This document shows positions 55,588 to 64,000 of a stretch of 64,000 nt of DNA, piece by piece. A model generated the notes under the pieces. It worked only from the letters and a program-made list of their open reading frames with translations, did not search any database and was not told the origin of the DNA. This DNA is from Boswellia sacra (Eukaryota > Streptophyta > Magnoliopsida > Sapindales > Burseraceae), in contig SNVD02004792.1 of NCBI GenBank assembly GCA_013180625.2, forward strand, positions 149,300 to 213,299, written 5' to 3'. The position numbers were made by a program, and so were the translations under genes. Within the stretch, counting starts at the first letter, position 1; each line of letters opens with the position of its first letter.

Positions 55588-58500
55588 AAAACGTATGAGT
55601 TACGTGGTCTTTTTGATGATCAACATCCTGTGATATGACCGTGATGCTTATTAGAAATAGACCTTTGGTAATGTTTAAGATTGTGTTGTTTGTATGATTA
55701 ATTCTTTCGCTAGTTGAGTTTCATTCTTGATTTCTTCAACATTTGAGCACAATAGCCACGAGCATGAAACCTTTTCATTACTTGGAGAAACTTTATATGA
55801 ATAGGGTGATGTGTTAAACATCTCAAGGATTCTAAAACCCATTTGATCTCCACTCGAGGTGAAATCTTAGGTTGAACAATGTTTGAGAAATGATTTAGGC
55901 ATTCTTTGGATCGATTGAGCCTTTTCAAACCAACCTGTGCATCAATCATCATCCTTGGTGCAACCTGTTGAGCGTGATTAAGCCTTTTTATTTGGAAAAC
56001 CACTAGAATCTACCTTAACACTAAATTTTTTTCCATTTAACACCTTTCACTCATAGCATAGGAAATTCTTGGAAAGAACATCAAGAGCTAAGCTTACAAA
56101 GCAAGCAAGGAATTGGAAGAGCCTTTTATGCAATGTTATGCATTCAAAAAGAGAAAAGAAAAAAATAATAACAGAGAAAAGAAAAAAGAAAATAGAAGAA
56201 AAGCAAGAGAGAAGAAGAAAAGGAAAGAAAATAAGAAAAAGAAAAAGGAAAAAAATGAGGAAAAGAAACAGTAAAATAATAAGTCATGTGACATAATGAT
56301 TGATTTAGGAATGAAAGTGAGTACTCTTAATCCGATCATAAGATGATCCTGTCACAATAGGTGAGATAGCCTCATAATTCTTCTTACTATATCTTAACCC
56401 TAGCCTAATATTACAAGCTTGATAAAGCCCTAATAATCTTTGATGTTAGTGATGAAACTACATTAGTGGAGAGCGGTGTGAAAAGCAGGCCTATGGTAGC
56501 CCATTGATCATTAGAGATTGATCACTAGCTTCTGTTCATATAAAGCTATCCAAGTCTCAAAGAGTGAAATATGATTGGCTATGCACACCCACATGAAGAA
56601 TCATGAATGAAGTGATTCTAGCATTAGGGTTGAAATTGTCAAACAAGTCACAATGTTAACTTATTCTCTTTGAGCTATTGCATCTAAGGAATCTTTGAGG
56701 AACCCAATTGTGAATCAAGTATCCACGACTCATATTTAGCATTTAACTTATTAAGTGTCTGGTGTGCTTTGTTTTCCTTTTGATTGAGGACCAACAAAGG
56801 TTGGAAACTAGAGGTAAATGATGTGTGAGGATCAGCAAAGGTTTGAATCCAAGGCATTCAATGCATCATTTGTTAGTGCTTTGATGAGGATTAGATACTT
56901 CATGTCGTGCACATTATGCTTGATGTGCTAGGACACTTTGGAATCCCTCAAGGGATGCAAACAAGCAAAGATAACTTATAACACCAAATTTTTTCACACA
57001 GGGGGTAAAGACCCCTAACAGTTAAAGAGAAGAATATGTCCTAAAGAGATGTATAGCAACTTTGAGGAGAGTGATGTTATATATTATTTGGCAAAAGAGT
57101 CTCTATCTAGTAGAGATCACTTGCTTCGAGAAATTTTTAATCTATTAAAGACTCTAACTAAGTGGAAACATATGAAAAATAAGGTCATAGAGGGGTAACA
57201 TCTAAGAAATATTTACAGGATGGTTGTGACAATTGATTCTCAAAATGAATGGAACCAGAATTCTTTTTACCAAAACTAGGGGTAAGGCAAATGGTTGAGC
57301 TTCATGGGGGGAATAGAAATAGATTTAGGATGCCACATCACGTGGTGACTAATGATAAAGAATAGTTTTAGATAAGAAATCTATCCTAAAGATATAGGAT
57401 TAAGCATCCCTCTATTGACTACAAGCAAATATGCAAAACAAAGAATCCCCAGAACCTATAAGATTCCAAGAATATAAGAGAAAACATTCCAAATCAACCT
57501 AGATATTCAGTCCTATTATTTGGGTCACCTCTAGTACCTCTGTTTGTTTGTTGCCCCTTAGGTTTCCACTACTTGACACCATTCAAAATGCTGTCCAATG
57601 AAACTAAATCCTCTCTAAAGAAATCAGTAGGTTTAACTAGGGTTCAGCTCCTCTCGTGCTGAAGATGGTCTATGTCTTACTAAAGCTGCTCGCCTCGCCT
57701 AAAAACATAAGTAAAGTTAGCATAAGTTCATAAACATGGAATCATGCACAATGATATTTGCATAGACATATTAAATAAGTATGAAGGAAGAGGTAAAGAA
57801 TAGTAAAGTAGGAAAAAGGATAGAGCACAACATGTAGAAGTGAAGAAGACCAACCTTGGAATAGATGCGAAAGCCGAGGCCCACCAACAGCAACACATCA
57901 TCAGCCTTTGAGAAGTCGATTTGATCTCCAAGTATACTAAGGGCAAAGAAATGGTGACAAGAATGCTTTCCATAATCGCAAGTAGGCAAAAGCAAGAGAA
58001 GTCTAAATAGTTATTGAAAAATTAGAAGAAAAGATGATAGAGCAACGATAGACACATCAAAAAAATGTGTGATTAAAGAGTAGCCTTTAAAGGGTGAAAC
58101 GCAGTCAAATACTAGGAGCAGATACAAAAAAAGAAGAATTAGCTTATTCGGGAATTGCAGTAGCAATAAAAGAGAGAGGATCGACTCCCCATGAGGTAGA
58201 CGCATAGCATAAACTCAATCTAGTCAAATACTGGGGTTAACCCTTGAAGGAAAAGGATTAGTGCCTCCTAGAATAATGGTAGCAACATAAGAAGGAAGAC
58301 AAGCCCCTTTGAAAATAGTGATGTAGTTGAGAACTAGTTTTGCAGGAATTATAGACAAGAGAAGACAAAGCACAGCCAAAATGCAGAATCATAGCAAGAC
58401 TCTGAATAGAGTGTGGGTAAGAATTGACCTTTCAAGATGCTATCTAGAATGAGTAGAAAAGTGAGGATTAGAATGGAATACAATCAAGTGGTAATCAAGT

Positions 58501-58980
58501 TTTGCAGAGAAATATAACATTCCCAAGTGGAGAAGCTTAGAAACTTGTATAAGAACCATGGCCTAGAAAAGGCTTCAGATGTTCAAAAACTAAACCAAAT
58601 TCAATCCCTATAGGAGTAAGGAGTTGCACCAATATCCATAGGGAGCACAAACCAATATATAAACATTGAAAGAGTGTATAATTATGCCAAACAGAGAGCT
58701 TGGAATCATGTTGAGACCTTGATAAAATTTAGAATTTCAACAAGCTCACTAAAAGGATGCGGAATCGCATCCCTAGGGAGTGCAAGACAATCTTCAAAGA
58801 GTGCAGAATCACATCAAAGACTGTTAGAGAGTATAGAATGACACCCAAATCCTAACATATGGAATCACATGAAGGTCTTCAGAGAGTGTGGAATCACATT
58901 AGAGACTATCAAAGAGTGTGAAATGACACCAAGATTTAGACATATGGAATTACATGAAGGTACCTCTAAAAAGTATGGAA
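55588..58980 (+). mobile_element. post-gag interior of a second Tat/Ogre-like copy
   Basis: From 55588 to about 57000 it parallels 50160-51230 of element B: CAACATTTGAGCACAATAGCC, GGAGAAACTTTATATGAATA, a purine tract at 56140-56280, GATAAAGCCCTAATAATC and GGAGAGCGGTGTGAAAAGC. It follows the broken LTR directly, so it is either the rest of element A or the result of recombination. 57,000-58,980 has no recognised content. Confidence 0.65.
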
Positions 58981-58984
58981 TCGC

Positions 58985-59836
58985 ACCGGGATGAAAGCAT
59001 CTAGAATCAGTCAAGCCTCGCGAAAGCATAGGCACCTGGATTAAAGCAGGTGGTCTTAGCAAAGCCCTCATGAAAGCACAGGTACCAAGAAGAAAGCATC
59101 CAGAATCAGTCATGTCCTCATGGAAGCACAGGCACTTGTATGAAATCATTGAGTCTCAACAAAGTCCTTATGAAAGCATAGGCACCTGGATGAAAGTAAC
59201 CAGTCGTAGCGAAGCCTTTGTGAAAGCACAGGCACCTGAGTGAAAGCATCTAGTCTCAACAAAGCCCCCGTGAAAGCACAGGCACTTAGATGAAAGCATT
59301 TAGTCTTAACAAAGCCCTCGTGAAAGCACAGACACTAGGATGAAAGCATCCATTCTCAGCAAAGCCCTCGTGAAAGCACAGACACCTAGATGAAAGCATC
59401 CAATCTAAGCAAAGCCCTCATGAAAGCATAGGCACCAGGATGAAAGCATCAAAACTCAATTAAGCCGTCGCGAAAGCATAGCCACCAGGATGAAAGCATC
59501 GCCATAAAGTTAAGCCCTCTTGAAAGCACAGACACTAGGATGAAAGCATCCAGACTCAACAAAGCCCTCATGAAAGCATAGGGACCAGGATAAAAACATG
59601 TTGACTCAGTTAAGCCCTTGTGAAAGCATAGCCACCATGATGAAAGCAACCCCTTTAAGTTAAACCTCGTGAAAGCACAGACACCTAGATGAAAGTATCT
59701 AGTCTCAGCAAAGCCCTTATGAAAGAACAAGCACTTGGATGTTCATCAAGTCTCAGCAAAATCCCATGAAAGCATAGGTACTGAGATGAAAGCATTTAGA
59801 ATCAATCAAGCCCTCGTGAAAGTATAGGCACTAGAG
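58985..59836. repeat. 50-bp minisatellite, about 17 units
   Basis: GAAAGCACAGGCACCTGGAT plus GAAAGCATCNAGTCTCAGCA and AAGCCCTCGT recurs at 59022, 59072, 59122 and every 50 bp to 59622, then 59671, 59721, 59768 and 59818. The period is exact for twelve successive steps. Confidence 0.94.
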
Positions 59837-61013
59837 TGGCCTCTTACACTCGGTTGCCTATGTTTGGGCTCCCTTTTAGTCACCTGGAAAGCTATATGGG
59901 TCAAGCCATGGAGATAATTAGTTAGAGTCGCCACCCGGGTAAATAACCATAGGAAACGTTTTGGATGATGGCAGCCGATCCCTAGCTTCTAGACCTAACA
60001 ACCCGTCACCCCTTCTAAGATGAGTTTGGGAAGTTAGGTACAAGTGTTATGCATGCTGGGATGTTATTCTAGCCTCTACTATGGGTTTAGTAAGTTCTAG
60101 ATTCTAAGACATCAATGTTACCCTCTCTAGATCCTAAGTTTTATTATGCACATAACTGCTTTTATCTATCTATTATATGTGAGATGTTGATAGTTTATAT
60201 ACATACATAGAAAGGGGGAGGAGAATTGATTACATTTCCATCAAACATGGTGGAAAGGATTGAGGATTATGACAATGTCATAATGATTGCGGTAAAAATA
60301 AATTATTACAAAACATGGGGTCTTAAGTTATCCCCTCATCATTGAATAGAGATATTATAAACACAATTTAAATAAAAGGAAAATTAAGCATGGCATTGAT
60401 CATTAACTAAACAACATTATGTATAGTTGTTAACTACATATCTCTTAACTAATATGTAATTATTACGTGTTTCATCAATAACTACCCACTAATCATGGCA
60501 TAATTAATTAAATTACTTCTAAACTAAACATGGCATAATTAATTAAACCAATCCTAAACTAAATATGGCAAAATTAATTAAACTAATTCTAAACTAAACA
60601 TGGCATAATTAATTAAACTAATTCTAAACTAATCATGGCATAATTAATTAAACTAATCTTAAACTAAACATGGCATAATTATTTCCTAATTATACCTAAG
60701 CTAATCATAGCAATTAACTAAAAATAAACAAAATTTAAATGCTAGAAAAGGCCCTCAGAACCTTCTTGTCTGTGATCACTATCAAAGGAAGAATTTTGAC
60801 ATTGAAAATCACCAGAAGACTGAATTCTCAAAGTATTTCCCAAGGAAGCTTGACTTATTCTCGAAGTTAGGGCCATTAGACTTTATATAGGCCTCTTAAG
60901 GGCCAAAATTGTACTTTTTTTTGATGTGGGGCTGAGACTACAGGCGTGCACTTGTAACATACAATCGACACTAGGGTTTATCGATTGGTCCTTGTAATCT
61001 TACGGGTGAAACT
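59837..61013 (-). repeat. LTR C: inverted, truncated Tat/Ogre-like LTR
   Basis: Read on the minus strand it gives the end of the A/D-type LTR backwards from AAAAGGGAGCCCAAACATAG and GCAACCGAGTGTAAGAGGC, through CCTTTCTATGTATG to the TTAATTA-rich centre and the GATAGTGATCACAGACAAGA region. Its outer end is replaced by the 50-bp array and its other end is cut by the copia element at 61014. Confidence 0.85.
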
Positions 61014-61249
61014 TGTTAGCCCTAAGGCTACATGATAATTTTGATGATAACAATACACATTGATTAATTGAGATTTACTAACATGTTTATTTATATGCAA
61101 GAGTAAGATCATTGAAATAATTGTAAAATCAAGAAGAGGCTTATTAAAATGAAGTGTTGAAGCTAAGGAGAAGACTACATATTAAAGGCACCAAAGTTTA
61201 AGAACAAGGTTTGATTCAAGGAATGTGACACATGTGCAATGTTCAATCA

Positions 61250-61930
61250 ATTAGTCATATATTTCTCTAAAAATGTCCAAATAACGTGATTCTTGAGCCT
61301 TTGGAAAGCTTACTCAATTTATAACATTTCATATGTTTTAAAGAAATTCAAATTTCAAGTGTAAGGTTGTCTAAATCATCATGTAATTTGAAAGATAAAT
61401 GGAAGCAGCTGACATGAGCACCGAATACTCTTTTAGACATATCTTGAGATAGAAAAATCAAAATGACTTGATTATTGTAGCATTGAAAAGAGGACTTAAT
61501 TAAGCACATTTCATATGTTTTGAAGAAATTCAAATTTCAAACGGAAGACCGACAAAATTGACATGCAATTCGGTGGACTGACACAGAGAAGAAAAATCAA
61601 CTCATTTGAGCATCAAATGATGTTTTGTCCATATCTTGAGTTAGAGATATTCAAATGACCTGATTCTTGTGGCATTAGAAAGATGATTCAATGGATCAGA
61701 TTTCATATTCTTTGAAGAAATTCAAATTTCAAACAAAAGGCCGACATAATACACATGCAAGTCAGTGGACTGACACATGAAAGAAAAATCAAGTCACATG
61801 AGCACCGAATGGTGTTTTGGCCATATCTTAAGCTACAGATATCCAAATGACTTGGTTCTTGATGCGTTGAAAATCTGATTCAATTGTGTAGATCTTTTAT
61901 GTTTTGTAGATTTTCAAATTTCAAATGGAA
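61250..61930. repeat. ~185-bp tandem repeat in the copia LTR, four diverged units
   Basis: TTTCATATGTTTTGAAGAAATTCAAATTTCAA recurs at 61327, 61509, 61701 and (degenerate) about 61893. Between occurrences the order GACTGACAC..AAGAAAAATCA..GAGCACCGAAT..CATATCTTGAG..CAAATGAC is kept. Confidence 0.8.
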
Positions 61931-62250
61931 CATTGAGAAAAATGGCAGACAAGATTACAGTTTTTATGGTGGGCATAAAATTTGGAGATGGTGTCTTCAC
62001 TTGATTAAGTTCATCTCATTTGCCTATAAAAGGAGCCCTTCTCCCATGCATTCAACAAGAAGTGAAGAGAAGCATTTTTATCAAGCAAAAAAAACAAGAG
62101 AAATATCAAGTCTAGAGAGCTTTTATATTCTTTATCTACTCTTTGAAGAGAGTTGTACTTTTGTTGTAAAAATTTTCTTTGTTCTTGTATTGTGGTGAGA
62201 GTGAGATCTACTTGTAAAGGATAAAAGTTATCCTTGAGAGAACTCTTTCC

Positions 62251-62532
62251 TTGGTGAGGTTGTTCATCAAGAAGAACTCTTGGTGTGGTGTTATCAAGAG
62301 TTGAAGGAAGTTGCCTTGGTGAGGTTGTTCATCAAGAAGAACTCTTGGTGTGGTGTTATCAAGAGTTGAAGGAAGTTGCCTTGGTGAGGTTGTTCATCAA
62401 GAAGAACTCTTGGTGTGGTGTTATCAAGGGTTGAAGGAAGTTGCCTTGGTGAGGTTGTTCATCAAGAAGAACTCTTGGTGTGGTGTCATCAAGGGTTGAA
62501 GGAAAAAGTCTTGGTGAGGTTGTTCATCAAGC
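62251..62532. repeat. 65-bp minisatellite, four full units
   Basis: TTGGTGAGGTTGTTCATCAAG starts at 62251, 62316, 62381, 62446 and 62511, exactly 65 bp apart. Copies differ at only a few bases. It lies downstream of the presumed LTR promoter, so it is probably transcribed as leader. Confidence 0.95.
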
Positions 62533-62856
62533 AAGTTGTAAAGATTTCTACAACTTAGTGGAAAGCCTAGCTTGTGGAGCTAGGAGCCCGTGGACGTAGG
62601 CAAGGTTTGCCGAACCACGTACTTCGAGTTTGCACTCTCTCTATCCCTATCCTCTTTACAGTTACTAGCACTTGTGATTGTTCTTTATTGCCATTCTCTT
62701 GATTGCATTCTATTTTCATCTTCTTCACCTTTGTTCTTAAAGAAAGATTTAAATAATTTTGATCTTTCAATAAATGTTTTCTAAATCCGTTTTTATAAAT
62801 AAAAACCCAATTCACCCCCCCTTCCCCCCCTGGGTTGCCATACTTGGGTCAACAAG

Positions 62857-62873
62857 TGGTATCAGAGCAAGGT
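62857..62873 (+). other. primer-binding site of the SIRE-like element
   Basis: TGGTATCAGAGCAAGGT follows the LTR end by 2 bp; it is complementary to the initiator tRNA-Met 3' end. Confidence 0.9.
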
Positions 62874-62909
62874 TGGTCAAGTTTTTAAATCTTAATCAAT
62901 TTTTGAGCT

Positions 62910-64000
62910 ATGGCAACTTTTAATTCAACTTCATATGTTGAAGGACTTTCTATCTCTAGACCTCCATTTTTTAATGGAAGTGATTACTCTTATTGGAAAA
63001 CTAGAATGAGTATTTTCTTGAAATCTTTTGATTATGATTTGTGGTCTATTGTTTGGAAGGACCTTTTGTTCCTACCAAAATTGAAAATGGGGAATGCATG
63101 CTTAAAGAACCTAAAGAGTTTAGTGAAGATGATAAAAGGAAATTGAGTTTGAATGCTAAAGCTATGAATGTGCTGTATTGTGCTCTAGATAGAAATGAGT
63201 TTAATAGAATATCTACTTGTTCTACGGCACAAGAAATATGGCACACACTTGAAGTAACTCATGAAGGAACTAGTCAAGTTAAAGAATCCAAACTTAGTAT
63301 GCTAGTTCATAGTTATGAGCTTTTTAAGATGAAATCGGATGAATCAATTTCTAAAATGTTTACTAGATTTACGGATATTATTAATAGTTTGAAATCTCTT
63401 GGTAAATCTTATTCTAATGTTGTAATGGTGAGAAAGATTCTTAGGTGTCTACCAAAATCTTGGGAGCCAAAGGTGACGGTAATTCAAGAAGCAAAGGACC
63501 TCACCAAACTACCATTAGAAGAACTTATGGGTTCTCTCATGACTCATGAAATCACCTGGAAGGAGAATGAAGAAGATTTCAAGAAAAAGAAAAATATCGC
63601 TTTCAAATCTTCAACAAAAGAAGATGATGAGTCCGACGATGAAGGAAATGATGAAGATCTTGCATTCATCACAAGAAGGCTAAAAAGGATGATTAGAAGA
63701 AACCAAGGATTCAAGAAGAATTCTAGAAGGGAGTACAAAGGGCAAAGCTCAAAGCAAGATAAGAAAAATGATCAAGTCATTTGTTATGAGTGCAAGAAAC
63801 CGGGACATGTAAAGATGGATTGTCCTTACTTTAAGAGTCAAAACAAGAAATCCAAAGCAATGAAAGCCACAAATTGGGATGATAGTGAAGCTAGCTCCAC
63901 CGAAGAAGAAGATTGTGAAGTGGCAAACATGTGCTTCTTGGCTTTAAGTGAAGATGAGGTAAGTATTCTAAACTATGATCCTAAACTTTCATATGATGAA
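62910..64000 (+). CDS. copia Gag (5' part of polyprotein), one frameshift, cut by window end
   Basis: It opens MATFNSTSYVEGLSISRPPF, NGSDYSYWKTRMSIFLKS. A missing G near 63,056 shifts the frame inside what should read WEGPFVPTK. From there it is open to the window end: LSLNAKAMNVLYCALDRNEF, CSTAQEIWHTLEVTHEGTSQ, VKESKLSMLVHSYELFKMKS, LTKLPLEELMGSLMTHEI (UBN2-type Gag), and a CCHC knuckle CYECKKPGHVKMDC at about 63782-63823, then an acidic Ser/Glu stretch. Apart from the single shift it is intact, which suggests a young copy or a sequencing error. Confidence 0.9.

Larger units (their letters stand above)
61014..62854 (+). repeat. 5' LTR of the SIRE-like element
   Basis: It starts TGTTAGCCCTAAGGC and ends GGGTCAACA. 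A TATA-like GCCTATAAAAGGAGCCC lies at about 62,020. Internally it has four diverged ~180-190-bp repeats and a near-perfect 65-bp minisatellite. Confidence 0.85.
61014..64000 (+). mobile_element. SIRE-like Ty1/copia element, 5' end, running off the window
   Basis: A ~1.84-kb LTR (61014-62854), a tRNA-iMet primer site at 62857, and gag from 62910. The long LTR and the Gag wording suggest the SIRE/Maximus group of copia. It is inserted in the inverted LTR C; the 5 bp before it are AAACT, which should recur after its 3' LTR outside the window. Confidence 0.88.

Noticed and set aside
56069..56339. Lys/Arg/Glu-rich and, on the other strand, Phe/Leu/Ser-rich 67-75-aa frames
   Set aside because: They are translations of a purine-rich low-complexity tract.

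Overview
The window reads as nuclear DNA of a flowering plant, almost certainly a eudicot. It is AT-rich, its genes have spliceosomal introns, and every recognisable family is a plant one: a PP2C phosphatase, a DYW2-like PPR fragment, a plant-mobile-domain remnant, chromoviral and Tat/Ogre-like Ty3 elements and Ty1/copia elements. I cannot name the species. No rRNA, tRNA or CRISPR locus was seen. About four fifths of the sequence is repeat-derived.

Layout. 1-2.1 kb: 5' part of a degenerate Ty1/copia element on the minus strand. 2.4-2.8 kb: a small pseudogene piece of the YggS/PROSC-type PLP-binding protein. 3.2-9.3 kb: a ~530-bp tandem array rich in short palindromes. It is interrupted at 5.05-6.46 kb by an LTR-like block whose middle holds a perfect 38-bp head-to-head pair of Tn5/Nextera mosaic ends, the junction adapter of a mate-pair library. 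That spot is a sequencing or assembly artefact and its flanks may be misjoined. 9.4-12.3 kb: duplicated gene remnants, one with an RNase H1 N-terminal-like domain, plus small tandem repeats.

14.3-27.3 kb: the one gene that looks intact, a five-exon protein phosphatase 2C on the minus strand (299 aa, all splice junctions in frame). Its 9.2-kb fourth intron holds a complete LTR element with a 5-bp target duplication (15,746-21,467), a miniature TRIM element and a solo LTR with target duplication. The complete element has lost most of its own genes. It now carries an opposite-strand chromovirus and a captured PPR gene fragment fused in frame to the tail of its own pol.

28-62 kb: a nest of related Tat/Ogre-like Ty3 LTRs (29.3, 39.9, 42.0, 46.3, 54.6 and, inverted, 59.8 kb), with gag pseudogenes, a ruined RNase H-integrase, a plant-mobile-domain pseudogene lying antisense beside it, and many minisatellites (20, ~37, 40, 42, 50 and 55 bp). 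61.0 kb to the end: the 5' LTR, primer site and gag of a young-looking SIRE-like copia element, inserted into the inverted Tat LTR and running off the window.

Apart from the phosphatase, the genes seen do not act together as a system. The biology here is mostly mobile-element biology: nesting, gene capture, antisense passenger genes and birth of tandem repeats inside LTR elements.
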